From Bacillus sp. CECT 9360 (GTDB lineage: Bacteria; Bacillota; Bacilli; Bacillales; DSM-1321), in the NCBI RefSeq assembly GCF_918741275.1, contig NZ_CAKKNA010000011.1, positions 62,001 through 126,000 on the forward strand: a stretch of DNA of 64,000 nt, written 5' to 3'. Within the stretch, counting starts at the first letter, position 1; each line of letters opens with the position of its first letter. Position numbers and translations under genes: made by a program. The notes under the pieces were generated by a model, which was not told where the DNA came from, ran no database searches, and saw nothing but the letters and a program-made list of their open reading frames with translations. Below are positions 32,736-40,674 of the stretch, one piece after another.

Positions 32736-34019
32736 TTATGGAATATTAGACAAATAATCATCGTGGTTTAAAGCAATTTTGAAATAATCCGCCGCTTTTT
32801 TATAGGCTCGTAGTTCATAATAGTATTGTGCAAATTCCATGGCTAATTTACTAACTATTATATTTTGCTTTAATTCGATACCTTGTTCGATTATTTTTTG
32901 CATTTCTTTCTCGTATCTGAAATAGTCCTCTCTATTATAGTAACTTTTTATCTGCAGGGCTTTTAACTCAATTAAAACAAAATTCAAATTCTTATCTTCA
33001 GCAATCTTTATAGCGTCTTGAAGAAAATTATGAGCCAAATCCCATTGTTTTTTTTGTTGATAAATCTCAATCAAACTTTTAAGAGAGTATACCTTTTCGT
33101 CTTCTAAATCCAAAGATTCATTGATTTTAATACTTTCATGAAAATGAGCAATGGATTTATCGAATTCTTGTAGCCCCTGGTAAACTCGTCCCAAATTATA
33201 CTCAATCATAGCGTTTAAATTCGTATCGCTACTTAAGTCAATATTTTCTCTAGCTTCAAGTAAGTGAACTAAAGAATTTTTGTAATCTTTTATTAAGTGA
33301 CATTGGACACCTCTTGTTATTAGTACTTTTGATAAATGCTCCGTATCACCTAAAAAAAGAAAAATATCATATGCTTTCTTTGAATAATATAGACACAATG
33401 TTTTATCTTTTAGAATCCTTTGTTTCACTAAACTTATATTATAAAATAATTTTGCATTTGCGATTGTGTCTCCTTCAATTATTAAGTTTTCAGCCATCGT
33501 AAAATACCGATCTGCCTCTGAATAAATTTGAGTAGTGTAGAATAGAATGCCGCAAGAAATATAGTAGTTCATATAGAATTCGCTATATATATTATCATAT
33601 TCCATTGAAACTGTTTTTTGTGAAACTTGATATACTTGTTCTGCTCGAGCAATATCTTTATTGTCTATATAATACCTGATTAATAAGCCGAAAATTTGGA
33701 CTAAGATATATGAAGGGTAGGGTTCTTTGGTGCTGATATTTAGGAAATTTAATTCCTCTTCAGCTACATTTTTTGTGGTTTGATATATTTGGATAATATC
33801 CTTTATTTTTTTCTCCTTTTCGGAAATATTTTCATTTAATAAATCACTTAATGAGATATCCAAGCGATTAACAATTCTTTCCAGCATTGCTCTTGAAGGT
33901 TTTAATTTACCGTTTTCAACCCGACTTAAATAAGCAACGGAACAAATACCTTCTACTAACTTATCTTGTGTCATTCTCTTATGTATCCTAAGCTGTCTAA
34001 TCTTGTCTCCTATAGTCAT
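32736..34019 (-). CDS. NprR/RRNPP-family peptide-sensing transcriptional regulator
   Basis: This is a 427-residue regulator. Residues 1-65 form a Xre-type helix-turn-helix (IGDKIRQLRIHKRMTQDKLVEG...YLSRVENGKLKPSRAML). The rest is a long array of TPR-like helical pairs, with clear units such as ALNHDD preceded by AYKKAADYFKIAL near the C-terminus and LGRVYQGLQEFDKSIAHFHE. This layout and size match NprR, PlcR and Rap relatives that bind a secreted oligopeptide. A signal-peptide gene lies right behind it. Targets are unknown. The unrecognised genes upstream at 34365-35366 are the nearest candidates. Confidence 0.85.
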   Translation of the reverse strand: MTIGDKIRQLRIHKRMTQDKLVEGICSVAYLSRVENGKLKPSRAMLERIVNRLDISLSDLLNENISEKEKKIKDIIQIYQTTKNVAEEELNFLNISTKEPYPSYILVQIFGLLIRYYIDNKDIARAEQVYQVSQKTVSMEYDNIYSEFYMNYYISCGILFYTTQIYSEADRYFTMAENLIIEGDTIANAKLFYNISLVKQRILKDKTLCLYYSKKAYDIFLFLGDTEHLSKVLITRGVQCHLIKDYKNSLVHLLEARENIDLSSDTNLNAMIEYNLGRVYQGLQEFDKSIAHFHESIKINESLDLEDEKVYSLKSLIEIYQQKKQWDLAHNFLQDAIKIAEDKNLNFVLIELKALQIKSYYNREDYFRYEKEMQKIIEQGIELKQNIIVSKLAMEFAQYYYELRAYKKAADYFKIALNHDDYLSNIP

Positions 34020-34120
34020 GCTTAGTCCCGTCCCTTTTGGAAAATTTATTTAGTACTATTATCATAGCAAAAAAGACATTTCTTCGTAAGAAATGTCTCA
34101 CAGATCTACCTTTTAGCTAT

Positions 34121-34340
34121 TTATGATTGGATAGCTTTTTTTGGTAATTCAGGAAGACTCTTGAATATAGATGCGATTATTGCGAAGTCTATTCCCAAGG
34201 CGACTAAAATCTCACTATATTATTGACTTAAGGCACCTTCTGTTTCAGAGAGGATAGAATGATTAAAAGGAATTTGCACAGCTTTGGTAATACCCAGCAC
34301 CCACTTCTTAGAGAATAGTTTGAAGGTGATACACTGTATT
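34121..34340 (-). pseudogene. Gene fragment with one in-frame stop, family unknown
   Basis: On the minus strand a frame reads FKLFSKKWVLGITKAVQIPF, then NHSILSETEGALSQ, a TAA, and continues in the same frame YSEILVALGIDFAIIASIF and ELPKKAIQS before its final stop. The continuous frame across a single ochre codon suggests a coding sequence that has been damaged. I cannot name the family. There is no start. Confidence 0.4.
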
Positions 34341-34364
34341 AGACACGGAAAACATTTTCTAATT

Positions 34365-34715
34365 CTAACTTCTTAGGAGCTCTTTCCTATAAAAGAGCCG
34401 ATGCCAGTTGTTTAGCTTAAGCGGAAAGATTTGATTAATTTTTGAAACAGGTGAATATTTTAAAGTATCTGAATTCACATAAATAGCTTTAATCGTTTGT
34501 TGTTGCATATCGTATTTTGAACTTGCAAATGAAGCACCCCACCAAACTCTATCCGAATGATGGAGCACTCCACTTGTGTTGGCCCAAGCGATACCAACCT
34601 CCATAATTGATTTTTTGCGTAAGGTGTCCTGGTAAATATACTGGGAATGCTCCTTGGTTATCAGGCAAAATGATAAGGGTTCGATAATAAAATACCAACT
34701 GCCATGGGACACCAA
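34365..34715 (-). CDS. Unrecognised protein, weakly ComK-like
   Basis: The frame codes for 116 residues. Segments resembling the ComK order are a WYFIIEP opening, RVWWGASFASSKYDM (compare the glycine-serine-aromatic block of ComK), a middle K-Y-SPV stretch and IFPLKLNNW. The similarity is faint and may be chance. The start is doubtful: the best TAGGAG site upstream leads into a frame that stops after four codons (MICA), so the first part may be frameshifted. It lies between the NprR-like regulator and another unknown gene. Confidence 0.35.
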   Translation of the reverse strand: MVSHGSWYFIIEPLSFCLITKEHSQYIYQDTLRKKSIMEVGIAWANTSGVLHHSDRVWWGASFASSKYDMQQQTIKAIYVNSDTLKYSPVSKINQIFPLKLNNWHRLFYRKELLRS

Positions 34716-34745
34716 GTTTACTCAACTATGCACATATCATTTCTC

Positions 34746-35366
34746 CTACTTAATTTGTTTTAACCACTGTGTAAAAACAATAGAATGTTTTTTGTTAAAA
34801 TCATCTGCGAGAAAAATCGTAGCATCTTTATCTAAATGGTTAATTACCCGACTCGTTACCTCACCGTGGATGTTTAAATAGAGGTCAACGTTATTCATTA
34901 GTTGTAAAGTATCTAACAATGTGTTTTGTAACGAGTTGTATTTAGTAACTTCTTCAATGTTCATTAAGTATCCAATTCCTATATTAGAAAAAATTTTATT
35001 TTCTTGTTGTAGCTTTCTTACATGATAATGAACATTATCTTCTCTCCGTATCCTTTTTTGGCAGATATACCTGCTATTGTTTTGTTCAAATCTATAAAAT
35101 CCTGGCAACTTTATTCCCTCTACTACAAGAGGGTGCAGAATAATTAAGATCGGTTCTATGGTGGGAATTCCTTGAAGTTGCAAAGCCTCATATAAGATTT
35201 GACCTAATATATCCTTATGGATTAGTGGAAACTCGAGCTGGTGGTTAGTATTAATATCTTTTTGAATGCTACATGGAATTTCCATCAGAGATTTATTAAT
35301 CTGAAATAAAGGCTTTGCAGTTTTCATGTGTTGTTTAAAATCCTGAATATTATCTAATGTATTCAA
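34746..35366 (-). CDS. Hypothetical protein near the NprR-like regulator
   Basis: This is a 206-residue soluble protein, beginning MNTLDNIQDFKQHMKTAKPL. No known domain is recognised. The middle part is hydrophobic and beta-rich (IPTIEPILIILHPLVVEGIK), and the C-terminal ~60 residues are alpha/beta (DLYLNIHGEVTSRVINHLDK). GGAAAGAGGA precedes the ATG. The gene has no close partner and could be a target of the quorum-sensing regulator. That link is only positional. Confidence 0.6.
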   Translation of the reverse strand: MNTLDNIQDFKQHMKTAKPLFQINKSLMEIPCSIQKDINTNHQLEFPLIHKDILGQILYEALQLQGIPTIEPILIILHPLVVEGIKLPGFYRFEQNNSRYICQKRIRREDNVHYHVRKLQQENKIFSNIGIGYLMNIEEVTKYNSLQNTLLDTLQLMNNVDLYLNIHGEVTSRVINHLDKDATIFLADDFNKKHSIVFTQWLKQIK

Positions 35367-35507
35367 AATCCTCTTCCCTTTCTTTTCCTTTTTTTAAGAA
35401 TAACCTGGTTATTCTATTAATAACAACAAGTTAAATTATATCGATTTTGTCCTTGTTGAATGTTTGAAAATCAATATGAATTTTACTAAATAGTATGCGA
35501 GTTTAAA

Positions 35508-35553
35508 AAGCTGTATTTGGCAATTAAAAAATGCTGTTTATGGCAGTATGTTT
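35508..35553 (+). repeat. Copy A of a ~45-bp sequence repeated near 39.9 kb
   Basis: The stretch around GGCAATTAAAAAATG...TGGCAGTATGTTT matches a sequence at 39936-39988 in the opposite direction at about 27 of 35 aligned positions. Both end in GGCAGTATGTTT. The two copies face each other around the 35.6-39.9 kb accessory region. Confidence 0.45.
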
Positions 35554-35566
35554 TTTGAATGTGAAA

Positions 35567-35615
35567 AACCTGAAAATATGCAAGGAATGAATAAAAACTT
35601 GCATATTTTCAGGTT
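35567..35615. repeat. 18-bp perfect inverted repeat
   Basis: AACCTGAAAATATGCAAG (35567-35584) pairs perfectly with 35598-35615 around a 13-base A-rich loop. It could terminate transcription in either direction or be part of a mobile element end. Confidence 0.6.
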
Positions 35616-35676
35616 ATTAGTAATTTAGGATATTCAACAAAAGCACCCGTTAGCTGAATAAAGAATCTTTATTTTT

Positions 35677-35991
35677 TTATACATTTTTCAACTCATCAGT
35701 TTGTTCCTTTGTTAGGGTAGAGTAATTTGAACCACCATTATATAAAACTGCACTACTATCATCTTTATACCAGATATATCGTCGAATTTCCGAAACACCC
35801 TCCTTGGGTCTGTCTAGTGAAAAGAAGGTTTCTGGTTCCCGTTTTGATTCATATCCCACACATAAGCGGTGAAGGTATATTCCCTTTACTGCTTCTTCAC
35901 GTTCGATAACTTCAATGCTCCTTCGAGAGAATCCTCCTATGAATGAATAGGTATCATATAAAATGTTGAATAAATGCTCACCTTCACGCAA
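35677..35991 (-). CDS. Hypothetical protein
   Basis: The frame codes for 104 residues and starts from a TTG at 35991 with no good ribosome binding site. No domain is recognised. The pattern YSFIGGFSRRSIEVIEREEAV and then RYIWYKDDSSAVLYNGG looks like a small mixed fold. It lies head to head with the hydrolase-like gene at 36024, with only 32 bp between starts. It might be the N-terminally shortened part of a larger protein. Confidence 0.45.
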   Translation of the reverse strand: MREGEHLFNILYDTYSFIGGFSRRSIEVIEREEAVKGIYLHRLCVGYESKREPETFFSLDRPKEGVSEIRRYIWYKDDSSAVLYNGGSNYSTLTKEQTDELKNV

Positions 35992-36023
35992 AAAATAGAA
36001 TAAAAAAAAGGAGTAGTGGTCGT

Positions 36024-37268
36024 ATGCAAGAAGAAAATCAAAATTTAGTAGGTTGGCAACCGAAAATTAATATAAGTAGTGCTGCAAAGGCAGTAACTGA
36101 CGTTGCTGATATAGCAAGGCAAATAGCAGAAAACACCATAAAGGAGGACATTCCTTATTTTTTTGAAAACATATGGGACTGCGTAGAAGGATGCGGTGTC
36201 TCTCTTGATAAAATAAGACTTCGCTTAATGCATCGAGCCATCCAATATATAACTTTAGTAACACCAGCACTATGCAATGTGTCATATCAATGGATTTATC
36301 CCGAAATCATCCGCCCAAAAGTTCGTGACCGTATTAGACAATATCCTTTCCCAACCATCAGGCAATTGCTAAACCCTAGAGAAGCCGTTTGGGGAAATGC
36401 TCAAGGTCAGATTGAACCTCCAAGATATAGCACACCAATAGACCCTAACACCTTTATTTTTGACGATACAAGAGAAGCATGGGTATTTATTCATGGGATG
36501 CTTTATAAGGCGGTAGAACGAGATGGTTCTGATTTTACTCATGATGAACGTATTGATGCATTTGATTTCTTCAGGACATTTGAAAGTGAAGCAAGAGTTT
36601 TTAACCCTGATCGTTCAATTCCTAATCCTCCAAATGCGGCATTAATAGACATTTATTTAATAAGCTATGACTCAGAAATGTCGGGTGAAGATGAAAGACA
36701 ATTACAGATGGTCTTAGAGGATTTTGTCTTTAACGGAAACATTTTCCCTACAATAGCAGCTGCATTTTGGACTGAGATGAAAACTCGAGCTGAAGAAACA
36801 GCAACTTATATCAGACCATTCCTAGAAGAACTTCAAGGTAGAAACAGGGGACGGGCTATTACACACTCTTTAGGATGCTATGTTCTTGCTCATGCCGCAC
36901 AACAAATGATGGAAAACGAAAGAATTGCAGCATTCTCTTCATGGTGGTGTATGTCTGCAGCAATGCGTTCAGATGCATTTTCAAACACTGGAGAATACAA
37001 CCTTGCCCCATTAATTGCTGGTATCTGGGATGGTCTTGGTCACGGAACTTCAGTATGGTATTCATTAGCCGATGTAACATTACAGATTATTTACCCATTT
37101 GGAGAATGTGCAACAGCTTTAGGGATGACAGGATTGGGAGTAAATGACGATGGTTATGCTCATGATTTCGATATTACAAAAATTGTGGATGTTTATCATG
37201 GTCCAGCAGGAGAATACATGACTAGATTAGGCTCACATATTCGCGGGGCTCTTAACACAGGAAATTAG
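36024..37268 (+). CDS. Alpha/beta-hydrolase-like protein of unknown role
   Basis: This is a 414-residue protein. Two features suggest a lipase-like hydrolase: VFIHGM with His157-Gly158 in the oxyanion position, and GRAITHSLGCYVLAHAA with Ser282 as candidate nucleophile. About 125 residues of novel N-terminal sequence precede the core, and a large insert lies between the two motifs. There is no signal peptide or membrane segment. AAGGAG gives the start. It sits in an accessory stretch with other unique genes. An effector or phage-defence lipase is conceivable, but nothing proves either. Confidence 0.6.
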   Translation: MQEENQNLVGWQPKINISSAAKAVTDVADIARQIAENTIKEDIPYFFENIWDCVEGCGVSLDKIRLRLMHRAIQYITLVTPALCNVSYQWIYPEIIRPKVRDRIRQYPFPTIRQLLNPREAVWGNAQGQIEPPRYSTPIDPNTFIFDDTREAWVFIHGMLYKAVERDGSDFTHDERIDAFDFFRTFESEARVFNPDRSIPNPPNAALIDIYLISYDSEMSGEDERQLQMVLEDFVFNGNIFPTIAAAFWTEMKTRAEETATYIRPFLEELQGRNRGRAITHSLGCYVLAHAAQQMMENERIAAFSSWWCMSAAMRSDAFSNTGEYNLAPLIAGIWDGLGHGTSVWYSLADVTLQIIYPFGECATALGMTGLGVNDDGYAHDFDITKIVDVYHGPAGEYMTRLGSHIRGALNTGN

Positions 37269-37298
37269 TTCTGATATGAAAGTCAACACAAATAGAAA

Positions 37299-37325
37299 AG
37301 ACCACTAGATGTGTTGGTGGTCTTG
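37299..37325 (+). terminator. Terminator-like hairpin after the hydrolase-like gene
   Basis: AAGACCAC (37299-37306) pairs with GTGGTCTT across an 11-base loop. The T-tract after it is poor. Confidence 0.5.
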
Positions 37326-37402
37326 CCATTCTGATTTGGTGACCAGGAGGATATTCCAACATGCCGATACACGCTTCATTATTATTATTGTAGATTTAAA
37401 AG

Positions 37403-37475
37403 AAAGTTTGATAATTTGTAAAAAAGTTCGATAATTTATAAAAAAGATTGATAATTTAAAACAAAGTTCGATAAA
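37403..37475. repeat. Four direct repeats with exact 20-bp period
   Basis: AAAGTTYGATAATTTRTAAA-like units begin at about 37403, 37423, 37443 and 37463. The invariant core G-x-x-x-GATAA recurs at exactly 20 bp. There are no unique spacers, so this is not CRISPR. The two-helical-turn period places all copies on one face of DNA, like iterons or tandem operators. Confidence 0.75.
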
Positions 37476-37476
37476 T

Positions 37477-37508
37477 CCCTGTATTAATATAGGGGTTTTC
37501 TTTTGACT
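37477..37508 (+). terminator. Intrinsic terminator after the 20-bp repeats
   Basis: CCCTGTAT pairs with ATATAGGG (one G-T pair), followed by GTTTTCTTTT. Confidence 0.6.
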
Positions 37509-37715
37509 GTTTTCAATTAAAGGGCCATTTAATGGAATAACATATCTTAAAGAAAATTGTTATAGGTAAAGAGATTGTGATGATTATCACTTAAACTACG
37601 GGGCAGGTTAGTGAAAGAAGACGTTAGGTGAAACATTAACTTTGATATTATTCAAGGTTATACTTATGATGGGGTGCTTTAATAAGAATATTGTATTTTT
37701 GAAAGGGATTTTTCA

Positions 37716-38117
37716 ATGACAGCTCATTATTTTATCGCTACATTAAAACCAATTCCTGAATATCACACAAGTGAAAATAATTATCCATTTCTAAATGGTG
37801 AAGCGTATAAGGAAAGTTTGCCGTTTACCCTCCCTTATGTTTATGAACTTGGAGGTGAAGATATTGAATTTATTACATTCTTAGATTCATTTATGGAAAT
37901 AGGGGACGTTGTAGAACTATATATATTTGAGGAAGGACGACTGGGTTATCCCTTATCACATAATTATCCAGAAGAGGCCAGAACAATTAATCTCTTTAAA
38001 AAAACTTACAAAGATCAATACGGTGAATATCAATTAGACTCAAAGAAATGGAAAGAAGAGCTTTCCAGACGAACTATTGCATCAAAACGAAGCGTTACCA
38101 TATTCGTTAAACATTAG
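37716..38117 (+). CDS. Hypothetical soluble protein
   Basis: This is a 133-residue protein, beginning MTAHYFIATL, with GAAAGGGA before the ATG. It has an acidic, aromatic-rich middle (ELGGEDIEFITFLDSFMEIGDVVELYIFEEG) that looks like a small beta-sheet protein. No family is recognised. Similar size and acidity are seen in toxin-immunity proteins, but there is no partner to support that. A copy of the dispersed repeat lies about 100 bp upstream. Confidence 0.55.
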   Translation: MTAHYFIATLKPIPEYHTSENNYPFLNGEAYKESLPFTLPYVYELGGEDIEFITFLDSFMEIGDVVELYIFEEGRLGYPLSHNYPEEARTINLFKKTYKDQYGEYQLDSKKWKEELSRRTIASKRSVTIFVKH

Positions 38118-38207
38118 TGACCTCACCTGCTGCTCTCAAGGTTGTTATTGAACTAACGGGTGCGTTGATCCAGGAAGGATTAACCGCCTTTTTGTTGAAT
38201 TTCTTAT

Positions 38208-38238
38208 TGAACAAACGGGCAGTTTAGTTTAAGAAGAA
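38208..38238 (+). repeat. Dispersed AACGGG-type intergenic repeat
   Basis: TTGAACAAACGGGCAGTTTAG is one of the best copies of a short repeat found between many genes here. Other copies are at about 3047, 3594, 9292, 14699, 28004, 31153, 37593, 38149, 38892 and 39006. The common core is AAC(G/A)GGNGC followed by TTTAGTTGAA and AAGRA. Confidence 0.6.
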
Positions 38239-38262
38239 AATGGTAAAACGTGCTATCATTTA

Positions 38263-38760
38263 ATGAGAAGAGAATACTTAATAAGCGGGTGGTATCCGGT
38301 GGATTGGATAGAAGTTAAAGATAGTAAAGATATTGAAAATCTTTTGGACAAATTTGGTGGATTCCATGATAGTTGTTTAAAGGAATTACACATGTGGACT
38401 GAGAGTTTTGTTGATGAAAATTTATCGATGGGTATGTCAACAGAACTTGATACCAATGTACGAATCCTTTTCCAAAGGCAGTTTCGTGACACTTCTGCAA
38501 TTGAGTTATTATTTGAAGGTGTAACCCAATTTCACATCGTTCCAAGTCCAATTAATTACGATTCAATCATTGATGATGCAAAACTGATTTTACATAAAGG
38601 TTTATTTTATTGGGCTGATGACTATGATTGGGAACCCGAAGACTATACTCTTGGTACTAATAGCTGGATTTCTGCCAAGAGTCTAAAATGGCGTGATGCT
38701 AGTTCATGGATGGATGTTAATGGAAAAGCAACATCAATATTTAAAGGAAATTGGTTATAA
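38263..38760 (+). CDS. Hypothetical protein, immunity-like in composition
   Basis: This is a 165-residue acidic protein with many aromatic residues (GWYPVDWIEVKD, FHDSCLKELHMW, GLFYWADDYDWEPEDY). The GGFHDSCL motif resembles a block found in small Bacillus proteins of unknown function near toxin or hydrolase genes. There is no good ribosome binding site before the start at 38263, so the real start may be ATT or further downstream. No function can be assigned. It is bracketed by copies of the dispersed repeat. Confidence 0.5.
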   Translation: MRREYLISGWYPVDWIEVKDSKDIENLLDKFGGFHDSCLKELHMWTESFVDENLSMGMSTELDTNVRILFQRQFRDTSAIELLFEGVTQFHIVPSPINYDSIIDDAKLILHKGLFYWADDYDWEPEDYTLGTNSWISAKSLKWRDASSWMDVNGKATSIFKGNWL

Positions 38761-39084
38761 AGTTGTTCAAACAAAAACAATGAATAAGTGGCGGGGGATG
38801 TTAATTTTAAATATTAAAAGTGGGTTTAATGTCATTGATACATATACTGATGAAAAGGGGTTACATAAAATCATCCTTGAAAAAAATTTAATCAACTAAC
38901 GGGTGCGATAGAAGAAGAACAAATAATCGATCCTAAGCATGAGGCCATATCAGGTTATTCCGTTAAAGGGCGCAATTCCGCAGCATGAATTGTGCTCTTT
39001 CTTTATGTTAAGGGCGCTTTAATTGAGGAAGGATCACAGAAATGATCAAACTTTTTTATAAAGAATGATCCAATTAAATATATT

Positions 39085-39125
39085 AAGAGCGTGTTTTGAT
39101 CAATCTTTTGTTCAAACACGCTCTT
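39085..39125. terminator. Inverted repeat, likely terminator
   Basis: AAGAGCGTGTTT (39085-39096) pairs perfectly with AAACACGCTCTT (39114-39125), followed by TCTTTTTG. No intact gene ends close by; the nearest is the unknown protein ending at 38760. Confidence 0.6.
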
Positions 39126-39244
39126 TCTTTTTGTTCATTTATCAAGGTTATTAGTATGAATTTGATCAAACATTATTCAAAAGCAACATATTATGTGTAA
39201 CTGATATTCACATATCCAATATCTCACTACTTTAGTTAATTTGA

Positions 39245-39381
39245 CTAATTTTCATCAGTTGGAATGATCCCCATTTTTTTGTATTCTTCTACGACCTTCA
39301 AAGATTGTTCACGTTCTTTTTTATCAATTCGTTAGAGACAACAATTTCATCCACTATCTTTTTAAATTCCATAGTTTCCAT
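39245..39381 (-). pseudogene. Frameshifted ~45-residue small protein
   Basis: AGAGGAG precedes ATG at 39381. The first frame reads METMEFKKIVDEIVVSNE and then runs to a TGA at 39298. One base away the frame continues IDKKEREQSLKVVEEYKKMG and IIPTDEN to a TAG at 39245. Joined, they would form one helical protein. The indel lies in an A-run near 39325. No family is recognised. Confidence 0.5.
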
Positions 39382-39532
39382 TAGGATTTTCTCCTCTTTG
39401 TTCTTTAAGGACAAATATTCTATGCTAAACTCTCTTTTCCTTCTTCAACTATCCTGCCAGTTAGTTGAAAAAGAAAATAGCCACCTATTAACTGGCAGCC
39501 GGAACTCGAAGTAAACACCCATCAGCTTAATA

Positions 39533-39781
39533 TCAATTCTTAAAATCAGCTACATTCCAATTCCATTTCGCATTGATGGTGTCCATAAATTCTTGAATTT
39601 TTTCTTTTGATAAGTCTTTTTCTCCGTTTAACTTATTCGCATAGGATTTTAATACCCAAGTTTCGTCATAAGGCTTTTCTGGTGCTTTCCATTGGACACC
39701 GAACCTATAATCCCTTGCATCTATCGTTACTTCAACTGAAAGTATATTATCTCCGTGTAATATGAAATGTCGCATCTCCAT
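39533..39781 (-). CDS. Hypothetical small protein
   Basis: This is an 82-residue protein starting MEMRHFIL at 39781, where GGAGGTG lies about nine bases upstream. The longer frame from 39823 lacks a site. The sequence is strand-rich in the first half (DNILSVEVTIDARDYRFGVQW) and helical later (LSKEKIQEFMDTINAKWNW). It is not recognised. It lies beside a copy of the dispersed repeat. Confidence 0.55.
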   Translation of the reverse strand: MEMRHFILHGDNILSVEVTIDARDYRFGVQWKAPEKPYDETWVLKSYANKLNGEKDLSKEKIQEFMDTINAKWNWNVADFKN

Positions 39782-40674
39782 TTCGCCTAACACCTCCATT
39801 AACAGTTTAACATATATATCCATTCTCTTATTGAACTAACCTGCTCCGTTAATACATTAAGCACAGCTTAGCAATTATGTATAAATATAAGCATCTATAC
39901 ACTTCCGTTTTGAGTAATGATTCAAAGTGATTAATAAACATACTGCCAAAACATACATCATTTAAATGCCAGAAACAAAAAGCTGCCTCTTTTAGATTTT
40001 GACGCCACAGTTAAACACATATATTTATTTGTGGCAAATGGTGTAATCACCCTTGACAAAAGGATTTTCACTACAAATTTGGTCTGGACCTAGATAATTG
40101 TTATTTTATCTAGATGAAAGCAGGCGCACCTCTTTAATAAGGAAAGCATTTTCACACTAAAGAATAAATTTTCCCGGAATAAGAATTTATCGATTTTAAG
40201 TGTAATGGCTTTCATTTTCTCATTAGCTACTATTTTGCTGCATTATGTTGAATAGATGCTGTTTAAAGAAATGAATTGTCTAGTTCTTACAACTTCTCTT
40301 CAAACTTCTCTCGAAACCTTTAAATATTCTCCCAGAAAGATACTTCAAGGGATGTTATTACTTAATCTTTGCGTACAAACGGGCTATAGTATATTGTTCA
40401 TCTCAGTGTTTTTAATGAGAGTTATATAACTTAGCAAGAATGTATTTGATGTTTCAATATTCAATCCATCACAGTGCATCCAGTTACTGAACCATTTCCC
40501 TATGCTAGCGCAAAACATATGAAAGAATATTTGATTACATGTTAAGTTTTATGAAATAACAATTTATTTTATTTATTAGTTCTAGTAGATTTTTCCCGAA
40601 ATAGAATGAGTATTGCGCAACTAAATATCATCAGATGAAGCAGTTGCAGTCGAAATTATTCAAGGGGGAAAAGT
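39782..40674. other. Long gene-free stretch with decayed pieces
   Basis: No supported gene for ~890 bp. An open piece at about 40137-40251 reads KNKFSRNKNLSILSVMAFIF and continues to a stop but has no start codon; it may be the end of a small membrane protein. The inverted copy B of the 45-bp repeat lies at 39936-39988. AAACGGGC at 40376 is a weak copy of the dispersed repeat. Confidence 0.5.
39936..39988 (-). repeat. Copy B (inverted) of the 45-bp repeat
   Basis: Read on the minus strand it begins AGCTTTTTG, holds GGCATTTAAATGATG and ends GGCAGTATGTTT. It matches copy A at 35508-35553. Confidence 0.45.

Noticed and set aside
37403..37475. Short CRISPR-like repeats
   Set aside because: The 20-bp units abut each other with no spacers.
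38693..38899. 68-codon gene overlapping the end of the 38263 gene
   Set aside because: Its first half is an out-of-frame reading of the upstream gene, and no ribosome binding site is present. The second half may be debris.
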